DNA of 64,000 nucleotides from Glycomyces artemisiae (GTDB lineage Bacteria; Actinomycetota; Actinomycetes; Mycobacteriales; Micromonosporaceae), in assembly GCF_003002955.1 (NCBI RefSeq), contig NZ_PVTJ01000014.1:46736-110735 (forward strand), read 5' to 3'. Positions 36,432 to 44,439 of the stretch are shown here, piece by piece; position 1 is the stretch's first letter; each line of letters starts with the position of its first letter. The position numbers and the translations under genes are program-made. The notes beneath the pieces were generated by a model. That model searched no databases and was not told the origin of the DNA. It saw only the letters and a list, made by a program, of their open reading frames with translations.

Positions 36432-37381
36432 GACCGGCTCCTGCGGTTGGTGGCGAGCATGAAGAGGTACGAGCCGGCCATGATGACGAAGCCGAGCACG
36501 AAGGACACGGCGGCCGCGTAGTTGTACTCCTGGCCGACGAACGCGAGGTTGTACGCGTAGAGGTTGGGCGTGTAGTCGGCGACGATGACGTTCGGCGCCA
36601 GCGTGCGCATGATGCTCGGCTCGTTGAACAGCTGGAAGCTGCCGATCACCGAGAAGACCATGCACAGTACGAGCGCGGGACGCAGCAGCGGGATCTTGAT
36701 CGACCACGCGGTGCGCCAGGGCCCGGCCCCGTCGACCGCGGCCGCCTCGTACAGCTCCGTCGGAATCGCCCGCAGCGCCGCGTACAGCAGGATCATGTTG
36801 TAGCCGGTGAACTCCCACGTCACGATGTTCGCGATCGAGCCGAGCATGAGGTTCCCGAGGAAGTCCGGCGCGGTCGCGCCGATCTTGTCGGCGAGCTGCG
36901 CGATCGGCCCGAAGTCTGGCCCGTACAGGAAGCCCCACATGAGGGCGGCGACGACGCTCGGCACCGCGTACGGCATGAAGATCGCCAGGCGCACGGTCCG
37001 CGCCAGGCGCAACAGCGCCGAATCCAGGGCCAGCGCGAAGAACAGCGCCAGGGCCATCATGAGCGGCACCTGGATGAGGAAGAACAGGGCGACCCGGCCG
37101 AGCCCGGCCATGAGCTGCGGGTCGCTGAACGCCCGCGTGTAGTTGTCGAAGCCGACGAAGACGTTGCCGCCGATCATCTGCTCCCGGAAGAAGCTGAACC
37201 AGGCGGCGTAGGCGAGCGGGACGAGGAACATCGCGGTGAACGCGATCATGAACGGCGCGACGAACAGGTACCCGGTCCTCGCGTAGCGGGGGCCCTTGCC
37301 TCCCTTGCCGCGCTTGGCGATCCGTCCGCTGCGGGGCGTGATCGGCGCCGCTGAGGCGCTGTCGGCGGTGTCGGTGCTCAT
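36428..37381 (-). CDS. Sugar ABC transporter permease (MalF type)
   Basis: A 317-residue CUT1 permease with a basic N-terminal tail (SGRIAKRGKGGKG) and about six helices. The coupling loop is ELYEAAAVDGAGPWRTAWSIKIPLLRPAL. It overlaps the genes on both sides by 4 nt, so translation of the transporter is coupled. Confidence 0.9.
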   Translation of the reverse strand: MSTDTADSASAAPITPRSGRIAKRGKGGKGPRYARTGYLFVAPFMIAFTAMFLVPLAYAAWFSFFREQMIGGNVFVGFDNYTRAFSDPQLMAGLGRVALFFLIQVPLMMALALFFALALDSALLRLARTVRLAIFMPYAVPSVVAALMWGFLYGPDFGPIAQLADKIGATAPDFLGNLMLGSIANIVTWEFTGYNMILLYAALRAIPTELYEAAAVDGAGPWRTAWSIKIPLLRPALVLCMVFSVIGSFQLFNEPSIMRTLAPNVIVADYTPNLYAYNLAFVGQEYNYAAAVSFVLGFVIMAGSYLFMLATNRRSRS

Positions 37382-38730
37382 GACCCCTCCTCCACGGTGA
37401 AGCCCTGGAACTCGGCGTACTCGGCGATGCGGTCCTGCCAGTCGCCGAGGGCGGCGGCGGCGTCGCCGCCCGCCGCGATGGTCGAGCCGACGGTGGGGCC
37501 GTAGTCGGCGCGGACCTGGTCGTTGAACGGGGGCCACTGGAAGTCGGGGGAGACCGTGGCGCTGATCTGCGCGAACACCTCGTTGACCTTCTGGCCGCCG
37601 TAGAACTCCAGTTCCAGGCCGGTGAACTCGGGGTCCTCCAGGAGCGCCTTGGTGGGCGGGAACAGGAACTGCTCGGTCGCCATGGCCTTGGTGCACTCGG
37701 GGTCGGTGTTGATGAACTGCGCGAACACCGCGGCCTGGATCGGGTGCTCGGTGATGTTGAAGACCCCGTTGGTGGACCCGCCCCAGTTCCCGGCGACCTC
37801 GTCGCCGGACTCCCACTGGGGCAGCGGGGCGGCCCGCCACTTGCCGCTCGTGGACGCGGCGGTGGACTGGAGGAACACCGGTCCCCATGCGGCCGTGAGC
37901 CACGTGGCGTACTTGCCGCGGTTCGCGGCCTGGTACCACTGGTCGGAGAAGTCGGGGTCGGTGGAGACGACGCCTTCGGCGGCGAGCGTGGACCAGTAGT
38001 CCGCGACCCGCTGCGCCGCTTCGGAGACGACGTCGACTTTGAGGACCGGTCCCTCGGACCCGGCGAACGGGTCGGCCCCGCCCTGCCACAGGGCCCCGGA
38101 GAAGAACGCGCCCTGGCTGGGCGGGAAGTTCGTCAGGTACACCTCCGGGTCGGCTTCGTGGAGGGTCCGGGCGGCGTCGGCGAACGCCTCCCACGTCGCG
38201 GGCACCTCGATGCCGTGCGCGTCGAAGATGTCGGCCCGGTAGAGCATCCCCATGGGGCCGGTGTCCTGCGGGATCGCCCAGACCTCGCCGTTCGCGCCGC
38301 TGACCTGCGCCCACACCCACTCGACGAACTGGTCCTCCAGTTCCCCCGCGCCGTAGGGCCGCAGGTCCAGGAGGTGGTCCGTGATGGTGAACGCCGGGAC
38401 CATCTCGTACTCGATCTGCGCGACGTCGGGGGCGCCGCGCCCGGCGCGGAGCGCGGTGCGGATCTTCGCGTAGTGGCCCGCGCCCTGGGCGGCGTTCGTG
38501 ACCTTCACCTTGATGTCCGGGTAGGCCTCCTCGAAGAGGGCGACCTGCTTCTCGATGCCGGGCACCCACGTCCAGAAGTTCAGTTCGGTGGGGGTGCGCA
38601 TGGCGTCGTCGATCTGGGCCTGGCTGACGTGCTCGGGAGGCTCGACGGGCTGTCGGGCGCAGGCGGCGAAGGCGAACGGGCTCGCGGCCGCGGCGGCGAG
38701 CCCCGTCCTTCGTCTGAAGCGGGGAGTCAT
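37378..38730 (-). CDS. Sugar-binding lipoprotein of a CUT1 ABC transporter
   Basis: A 450-residue extracellular solute-binding protein (SBP_bac_1). MTPRFRRRTGL, a short Ala-rich core and FAACAR give a signal peptide with a lipobox Cys near residue 24, consistent with lipid anchoring. VKVTNAAQGAGHYAKIRTALRAGRGAPDVAQIEY is the usual N-lobe segment. It overlaps the lacI stop by 4 nt. The ligand is inferred to be a galactoside from the GH42 partner. Confidence 0.9.
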   Translation of the reverse strand: MTPRFRRRTGLAAAAASPFAFAACARQPVEPPEHVSQAQIDDAMRTPTELNFWTWVPGIEKQVALFEEAYPDIKVKVTNAAQGAGHYAKIRTALRAGRGAPDVAQIEYEMVPAFTITDHLLDLRPYGAGELEDQFVEWVWAQVSGANGEVWAIPQDTGPMGMLYRADIFDAHGIEVPATWEAFADAARTLHEADPEVYLTNFPPSQGAFFSGALWQGGADPFAGSEGPVLKVDVVSEAAQRVADYWSTLAAEGVVSTDPDFSDQWYQAANRGKYATWLTAAWGPVFLQSTAASTSGKWRAAPLPQWESGDEVAGNWGGSTNGVFNITEHPIQAAVFAQFINTDPECTKAMATEQFLFPPTKALLEDPEFTGLELEFYGGQKVNEVFAQISATVSPDFQWPPFNDQVRADYGPTVGSTIAAGGDAAAALGDWQDRIAEYAEFQGFTVEEGS

Positions 38731-39806
38731 CGGGCGTCCTTTCCTGGCGCTTCGTTGCGCCGGTTCGCGGGCGGTGCGGTGGATCGGCGGACCACGAGCC
38801 GGGGCGTGTCCGTGTGCGGAGGCGGCTCGGGCGCGCCGGTGGGCGCGCCGCCGAGCCGCCGGAGGAGGATGCCGAGGCCGCGGATCACGTCGGCCTCGAA
38901 CCGCTGGCAGACCGTCGTCAGCGGGGGAGTGAAGTAGGCGGCGGCGGGGATGTCGTCGAACCCGGTGACGCTGACGCGGTCCGGGACGGCGAGGCCCGCT
39001 TCGGTGCAGGCGCGGATGAACCCCAGCGCCATGTCGTCGTTCGCGCAGGCCACGGCTGTCACGGCCGGGTCCCGGAGGATCCGCTGCCCCGCCGCGTACC
39101 CGGACGCGGGCGTCCAGTCGCCCTCCACGGGCGGCGGCGGCTCGATGCCGCGGGCCTCGTGCGCGGCGCGCCAGCCTTCGACGCGGTCGCACGCGGGGTA
39201 CCAGGTGGCGGGCCCGGCGATGTGCCAGACGCGCTCGTGCCCGAGGTCGAGGAGGTGCTCCACGGCCTCGCGCATCGACTCGGCGTTCGACGCCCCGGCG
39301 AGCAGGTTCTCGGCCTCGGGCACGCTGCGGCCGAGGCTGTAGAGCGGCACGGCCGGGTCGGAGCGCACCTCGACGCCCTCGTCGACGGGGTCGGCGATGA
39401 TGATCGCGTCCACGCCCTGGTCGAGGAGCCATTCGACGGCTTCGCCGACCGAGTCCGGCTCGCCTTCGACGGTGTGGGCGACGACGACGGCGATCCCGGC
39501 CGCGCGGGTAGCGCGCTCCAGTGCGACTTGCAGCGAAGCGGGGCCCCACAGCGCGGTGCCGAGGGCGACGACGCCGATGCGGCCGAAGCGGCCGGTGATG
39601 AGCGCCCGAGCGGCCGTGTTCGGGCGGAACCCCAGTTCGCGCGCGGCGCTGCGGACCTTCTCGCGGACTTCGGCGGAGACGTACCGCTCGTTGTTGACCA
39701 CCCGGGAGACGGTCTTCTGCGAGACCCCGGCCAGGCGCGCCACGTCGGTCATGCCGGGCGGGCGGCGCCGTGCCGGAGTCCCGCCGGGGGGAGTCGTGAG
39801 GGGCAT
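38727..39806 (-). CDS. LacI-family repressor of the galactoside operon
   Basis: A 359-residue regulator with an N-terminal LacI HTH (MTDVARLAGVSQKTVSRVVNN, residues about 19-39), hinge helix (PNTAARALITGR) and a periplasmic-binding-like effector domain (about 75-345). It is the first gene of its own operon. A perfect palindrome overlaps the -10 box just upstream, so it should autoregulate together with the transport and GH42 genes. The ribosome site is GGAGG. The effector is probably the imported sugar or its product. Confidence 0.9.
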   Translation of the reverse strand: MPLTTPPGGTPARRRPPGMTDVARLAGVSQKTVSRVVNNERYVSAEVREKVRSAARELGFRPNTAARALITGRFGRIGVVALGTALWGPASLQVALERATRAAGIAVVVAHTVEGEPDSVGEAVEWLLDQGVDAIIIADPVDEGVEVRSDPAVPLYSLGRSVPEAENLLAGASNAESMREAVEHLLDLGHERVWHIAGPATWYPACDRVEGWRAAHEARGIEPPPPVEGDWTPASGYAAGQRILRDPAVTAVACANDDMALGFIRACTEAGLAVPDRVSVTGFDDIPAAAYFTPPLTTVCQRFEADVIRGLGILLRRLGGAPTGAPEPPPHTDTPRLVVRRSTAPPANRRNEAPGKDAR

Positions 39807-39835
39807 GGGGGGCGACCTCCTGACCAGCGCTGACT

Positions 39836-39877
39836 ACGTTGTCATGCAACGTACGTCACACTGTTGTTTCATGTCAA
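39836..39877 (-). promoter_or_regulatory. Promoter and LacI operator of the galactoside operon
   Basis: On the minus strand: TTGACA (39877-39872), 18-bp spacer, TACGTT (39853-39848). The operator ACGTTGTCATGCAACGT (39836-39852) has perfect 6-bp arms with a 5-bp centre and covers the -10 box and start point. The leader to the lacI ATG is about 35 nt. Confidence 0.75.
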
Positions 39878-39920
39878 GACATCCACGGCGAAAGCCCGAA
39901 ATCCGCCGAAAATCGAACAA

Positions 39921-39948
39921 GCGGCCCAGGGTCGAAACCCCGGGCCGC
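39921..39948 (-). terminator. Terminator of the TetM-like gene
   Basis: GCGGCCC/GGGCCGC arms continue after one mismatch into GGGT/ACCC around a CGAA loop. On the minus strand it is followed by TTGTTCGATTTT. It begins 8 bp beyond the stop codon. Confidence 0.85.
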
Positions 39949-39956
39949 CCGTCCCG

Positions 39957-41867
39957 CTATGCCCGTTGCCCGCGCCGCGGCGGCGGCCCGAACACCGGCC
40001 GGTACTCCTCGAACTCAGTGGTGAACAGCGCCAGGCCCTCCGTCAGGCCTGGGAGGCGCCGCTCCACGCCGTGGACCGCCTCGGTCGGCAGGAACCCCGA
40101 CACGTACCCGGTCGTCTCGGTCGAGAACTGGCCCTTGATGTCCGCGCGGGCCTCCCCGAGCGTCTTCAGGACCGCGTTGCCGGTGCCCGCCGGGAACTCC
40201 ACGTGGAAGCGGTTGACCGGCTCGCACACGACGGTGCCCGACTCGCGGAGCATCACGTCGAGCAGGTACATCGTCGTGTCCCTGAAGTGCGCGGCCGTGC
40301 TCGTGCGCCCGATGTACCCGGTCGCGGTCAGCCACACCTTGCAGTCGGTGACCGCCCAGCCGTACAGGCCGCGCCGCAGGTACGCGAACACGCCCTCCTC
40401 CACGGCGTTGCGCAGCGCCCGCGTCAGCGAGCCCCGCTCCACTTCGAGCCCGTAGTGCAGGCCCGAGCCGGGCTCGCCCGGCTCCAGGCGCAGCCCCACG
40501 GTGGCGACGTTCGTCGTCTGCGCCCACTGCCCCATCTCGTGCAGCGCCGACGCGGGCTTGACGGGCCGCTCGACGTGGATCGCGCGGGTCTCCTCGAACT
40601 CGACGCCGATGCCGAACTCCTCGTCGAGGAGCGAGGCCACGACCTCCTTCTGCACCTCCCCGTACAGGCGCACCGCCATCTCCTCGGACAGCTCGTCCAA
40701 GTGCGGGTCCACGAGCGGATCGCGCTCGGCGAGGCTGAGCAGCGCCCGGTTGAGCGGGACGCGGTCGTTCGGGTCGGCCGGGCGCACCACGGTCTCCAGC
40801 GTCGGCGGCGTGAACAGGCCCCCGCCCGCCAGGCCGTCCGGCGACCCGATCGCGTCGCCGATGCGGATGTCGCTCAGGCCCTTGACCTTCGCGATCGAAC
40901 CCGGCCCGGCCTCGCCCGGGACGGTGGCCGTGCCGTGGTCGAAGACCTCGACCGCGGTCACCTTGCCCTCGTGCTCCTCGACCGCCCCGTACTCGCCGCG
41001 CCGGTACGCCGTCAGCGCGTCGCGCGGCGCGATCCGGCCCGCGCGCATCCGCACATAGGCGATCTTCTGGCCGACGTGCTCCACCTTGAACACGGTGCCG
41101 ACCGCCTCGGCCTCCGGATCCCCTTGCGGCACGGGCAGGTAGCGGCGGATGCCCTCGGTCAGTTCGGCCGCCCCCGTCCCGGTCACCGCCGACCCGAAGT
41201 ACACCGGGTGCACCTGCCCCGTGCGGACCTGCGCGGCCAGTTCCGCCTCGTAGTCGAGCGCCCCGGGGTCGTCGAGGTACGCGGCGAGGAACTCGTCGGA
41301 GCCCGCCGACAGCAGGTCCGCGGCCCGGTCCGCGAAGGCGCGCTCGGTGAACGCGAACGGGACGGCCCGCGCATCGCCGGTGCCGATCGCCTCCACCGTG
41401 CCCATCGGCAGCAGGTTCGGGCTGAGCATCGAGGCGAGGTCGTAGAGCAGGCCCGCCTCGCGGGCGCCGCGCCGGTCGACCTTGTTGACGAACAGGAGCG
41501 TCGGCACGCCGAGCCGCTCCAAGGTGCGGAACAGGACCCGGGTCTGGGCCTGCACGCCCTCGACCGCGGAGACCACCAGGACCGCGCCGTCGAGCACGCG
41601 CAGCGCGCGCTCCACCTCGGCGATGAAGTCCGTGTGCCCCGGCGTGTCGATGAGGTTGACGGTGGTGCCGCCCAAGCGGAACGCGACGACGGCCGACTGG
41701 ATCGTGATCCCGCGGCGGCGCTCCAGCTCCATCGAGTCGGTCTGCGTGCTCCCGGAGTCGACGCTCCCGACGCGGTCGATGATCCCCGCGTCGAACAGCA
41801 GTCGCTCGGTCAGGCTGGTCTTACCGGCGTCGACGTGGGCGAGAATCCCCAGATTCAAGAATGACAA
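39957..41867 (-). CDS. TetM/OtrA-like ribosomal-protection GTPase
   Basis: A 636-residue EF-G-like translational GTPase of tetracycline-resistance length. It has G1 AHVDAGKTS, G2 region RGITIQSA, G3 DTPGH and G4 NKVD, then domains II-V. The C-terminal domain IV region (TDCKVWLTATGYIGRTSTAAHFRD) matches the loop that releases tetracycline from the ribosome. The start is TTG at 41867 (before SFLNLGILAHVDAGKT) with GAGGA 6 nt upstream. A promoter TTGCGG-17-TAGCGT lies at 41998-41970. Such chromosomal homologues may protect against tetracyclines or act on stalled ribosomes; the phenotype is not certain. Confidence 0.85.
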   Translation of the reverse strand: MSFLNLGILAHVDAGKTSLTERLLFDAGIIDRVGSVDSGSTQTDSMELERRRGITIQSAVVAFRLGGTTVNLIDTPGHTDFIAEVERALRVLDGAVLVVSAVEGVQAQTRVLFRTLERLGVPTLLFVNKVDRRGAREAGLLYDLASMLSPNLLPMGTVEAIGTGDARAVPFAFTERAFADRAADLLSAGSDEFLAAYLDDPGALDYEAELAAQVRTGQVHPVYFGSAVTGTGAAELTEGIRRYLPVPQGDPEAEAVGTVFKVEHVGQKIAYVRMRAGRIAPRDALTAYRRGEYGAVEEHEGKVTAVEVFDHGTATVPGEAGPGSIAKVKGLSDIRIGDAIGSPDGLAGGGLFTPPTLETVVRPADPNDRVPLNRALLSLAERDPLVDPHLDELSEEMAVRLYGEVQKEVVASLLDEEFGIGVEFEETRAIHVERPVKPASALHEMGQWAQTTNVATVGLRLEPGEPGSGLHYGLEVERGSLTRALRNAVEEGVFAYLRRGLYGWAVTDCKVWLTATGYIGRTSTAAHFRDTTMYLLDVMLRESGTVVCEPVNRFHVEFPAGTGNAVLKTLGEARADIKGQFSTETTGYVSGFLPTEAVHGVERRLPGLTEGLALFTTEFEEYRPVFGPPPRRGQRA

Positions 41868-41969
41868 TGACAGTCCTCAGAGCAGAGTTCGGCTGGATTC
41901 GCTGGGTGAACTCCGAAGTCCGGCGCATGTCGGACCCCTCTCTGCATCGATTCGGACTGAATACCGGCG

Positions 41970-41998
41970 ACGCTAAACGCCCTCCCGCGATGCCGCAA
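41970..41998 (-). promoter_or_regulatory. Promoter of the TetM-like gene
   Basis: Minus strand TTGCGG (41998-41993), 17-bp spacer, TAGCGT (41975-41970), with an AAAA tract a few bases before the -35 box. The leader of about 95 nt to the TTG start is long for this window and could hold a regulatory uORF. Confidence 0.45.
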
Positions 41999-42039
41999 CC
42001 GGTTTTCCGGACGGGCGGTCCCGGGTTAGGCTCCGCACC

Positions 42040-43236
42040 ATGGGCACGAGCGAGGACACCATCCAGCGCGCACTGACCGACGCCGACGTCGAAGCCGCCA
42101 ACCGGCTCACCCGGGCCTGGCTTGACGCCCGCGCGCCGCTCCCGGTCATGTCAGGGTTCGGAGTGTGGCCGCTGCTCGCGGTCCTCGCGACCGGCGCCGT
42201 CGGCGACACCCGCAGCGAACTCCTCACCGCCGCCGGGCTCACCCCCGAACGGGCCGCCGAGATCCCGGCGGCCCTCGTTGACGCATTGCGCTCCACCGGC
42301 TCGATCCGCCTCGCCCTCGCCGTCTGGGCCGGCGCCCGCGTCACCCTCGACCCCGACTGGACCGCCCGGCTCCCCGTCGACGCAGTCGGCTCCCTCACCG
42401 GCGACGCCGCCGCAGACAAGGCCGCCCTCGACGACTGGGCCTCCCGCAGCACCGGCGGCCTCATCGACCGGATGCCCCTCGACTTCTCGCAGCCCATCGA
42501 CCTCGTCCTGGCGAGCGCGCTCTCAGTACGCACCACCTGGACCACGCCCTTCACCGACGTGCGCCGCTCCTTCAAGACCGGTCCGTGGGCCCGCCTCGGC
42601 CAGTGCCGCGGCCTCTCCGCGACCCTCGGCGCCGATCTGCTGCGCGTCGGCGACCACCTCTCGATGCTCACCGTCCCCGGCGACGACGACATCGACGTGG
42701 TCCTCGGCCTCGGGCCCGAAGGCCGCGACCCCGGCCTCGTCGTCGCCTCGCTGCTCGCCACGGCCGAGGACCCCTCGCACACCCGGCCCGCGAGCGGCCT
42801 CGCCGTCGGCGACCGCGCCATCGGCGTCGAGGTCACCGAGCACCGCGCCGCCTATCCGCAGACCCGCCCCGAAGTCGACGTCCGGACCGTCCGCTTCGAC
42901 GTCTCCTCCGACCTCGACGTCCTCGACGCCGCCCGCCCGCTCGGCCTCGCCCTGGCCTCCGACGAGGCCCGCGCGCGGTTCGACCGCCTCGCCGCCGAAC
43001 CCACGTTCGTCAGCCAGGCCCGCCAGACCTGCCGGGCCGTCTTCAGCGCCACCGGCTTCGAAGCCGCCGCCGTCACCGCCATGGCGATGACCCGCGCCGC
43101 GGGCCTGCCCCGCCGCGACCACCGCCACGTCCGCATCGGCCTCGACTTCAACCGGCCCTTCGCCTTCCTCGTCCGCCACCGCCCCACCGGACTCGTCCTC
43201 TTCACCGGATGGGTCGCCGAACCGGAGACCGCATGA
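42040..43236 (+). CDS. Serpin-family protein, copy 1
   Basis: A 398-residue protein without signal peptide. Serpin landmarks: a helix-B-like SGFGVWPLLAVLATGAVGDT (about 39-58), the W-x-x-x-T-G-L-I segment (DDWASRSTGGLID), the hinge TGFEAAAVT (338-346) and the C-terminal signature FNRPFAFLVRHRPTG (370-384) plus LFTGWV. The hinge fits the inhibitory consensus G-x-E-A-A-A-x-T except Phe at P14. By that alignment P1-P1' falls in TRA-AGL. It would trap a cytoplasmic serine or cysteine protease; the target is unknown. TAGGCT ends 7 nt before the ATG, so the mRNA appears leaderless. The stop overlaps the next serpin start (ATGA). Confidence 0.75.
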   Translation: MGTSEDTIQRALTDADVEAANRLTRAWLDARAPLPVMSGFGVWPLLAVLATGAVGDTRSELLTAAGLTPERAAEIPAALVDALRSTGSIRLALAVWAGARVTLDPDWTARLPVDAVGSLTGDAAADKAALDDWASRSTGGLIDRMPLDFSQPIDLVLASALSVRTTWTTPFTDVRRSFKTGPWARLGQCRGLSATLGADLLRVGDHLSMLTVPGDDDIDVVLGLGPEGRDPGLVVASLLATAEDPSHTRPASGLAVGDRAIGVEVTEHRAAYPQTRPEVDVRTVRFDVSSDLDVLDAARPLGLALASDEARARFDRLAAEPTFVSQARQTCRAVFSATGFEAAAVTAMAMTRAAGLPRRDHRHVRIGLDFNRPFAFLVRHRPTGLVLFTGWVAEPETA

Positions 43237-44429
43237 CCACCGCACTGCACGAAGCCCTCACCCCCGCCGACGTCGCCGCCGCGAACGCCCTCACCAGGCG
43301 CTGGCTCGCCTCCCGCGACGAGATCCCCGCGGCCGCTTCAGGACTCGGCATCTGGCCGCTCCTGGCGATGCTCGCGAACGGCGCGACAGGCAAGACCCAC
43401 AGGGAACTCCTCGCCGCCCTCGGTCTCGACGCGACCCGCGCCGCGGCCCTGCCCCGCCGCCTCCTCGACGGCGCCCGCGCCGCCGACGGCCTCAACCTCG
43501 CCCTCGGCGTGTGGGCCGGGCCGGAGGTCGTCCTCGACCCCGACTGGACCGCAGAGCTCCCGGTCGAGGCGATCGGCTCCCTCACCGGCGACGCCGCCGC
43601 AGACAAGGCCGCCCTCGACGCCTGGGCCGCCGCGAACACCGACGGCCTCATCGAGACCATGCCCGTCGACCTCGACGCCGACGACCCGATCGAGCTGCTC
43701 CTCGCCAGCGCCCTCCTCGTGCGCACCGAATGGGCCGTCGAGTTCGAGGAGACCTCCCACGCGCCCTTCGCGACCGGACCCTGGTCCGTCCTGGAGCGGC
43801 CCCGGATCCTCCGCGCCACCTACGGCGAGGACGTCCTGCGCGTCGCCGAGGACGCCACCGTGCTCACCGTCCGCGGCGACGGCGACATCGACGTGCTCCT
43901 GGGCCTCGGCCGCGACGACCTCGCCCCGCACGAGGTCATGAGCGCCCTCCTCGACGCCGCCGACCCCTCATGGGGCCGCTCGGCCACTTCACTCGCGGTG
44001 GGGGAGCAGGCGATCGGCGTCCGCGTCAGCGAGTACATGGCGGCCTCCCCGCAGACCGGCCCGGAGATCGGTGCGACCGCGGTCGCCTTCGACGTCACCG
44101 CCGACCTCGACTTGACCGGCGACGCCGAGGCGCTCGGCCTCACGCTCGCCGCCGACCGCGAACGCGCCCGCTTCGAGCGCCTCGCGGCCCGCAGGCTCTT
44201 CGTCTCCCAGGCCCGGCAGTCGTGCACGGCCCGCTTCGGCCCCACCGGCTTCGAAGCCGCGGCCGTCACCGTGACGGCCATGGCGGGCTACGGGTTCGCG
44301 CCGGTCTTCGAGCACCGCCGCGTCCGCGCCGATGTGGTCTTCGACCGGCCCTTCGCCTACATGGCCGTGCACCGGCCCACCGGGCTCGTCCTCGTCGCCG
44401 GCTGGGTCGCCGAGCCCGCCCTCGCGTGA
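43233..44429 (+). CDS. Serpin-family protein, copy 2
   Basis: Exactly as long as copy 1 (398 residues) and clearly a tandem duplicate, for example SLTGDAAADKAALD is identical in both. The hinge TGFEAAAVT occupies the same residues (338-346), then the reactive loop diverges: VTAMAGYGFAPVFEHR against AMAMTRAAGLPRRDHR in copy 1. The predicted P1 changes from Ala to Tyr. FDRPFAYMAVHRPTG is the serpin signature. Conserved frame with a diverged loop is what one expects if the two inhibit different proteases. It ends 10 bp from the convergent ABC exporter gene. Confidence 0.75.
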   Translation: MTTALHEALTPADVAAANALTRRWLASRDEIPAAASGLGIWPLLAMLANGATGKTHRELLAALGLDATRAAALPRRLLDGARAADGLNLALGVWAGPEVVLDPDWTAELPVEAIGSLTGDAAADKAALDAWAAANTDGLIETMPVDLDADDPIELLLASALLVRTEWAVEFEETSHAPFATGPWSVLERPRILRATYGEDVLRVAEDATVLTVRGDGDIDVLLGLGRDDLAPHEVMSALLDAADPSWGRSATSLAVGEQAIGVRVSEYMAASPQTGPEIGATAVAFDVTADLDLTGDAEALGLTLAADRERARFERLAARRLFVSQARQSCTARFGPTGFEAAAVTVTAMAGYGFAPVFEHRRVRADVVFDRPFAYMAVHRPTGLVLVAGWVAEPALA

Positions 44430-44439
44430 GGGCTCGGGC

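Noticed and set aside
41840..41928. A small ORF overlapping the TetM-like start (MRRTSEFTQR...) as a real gene
   Set aside because: The product is short and unconserved as far as I can judge; kept only as a possible leader in the findings.
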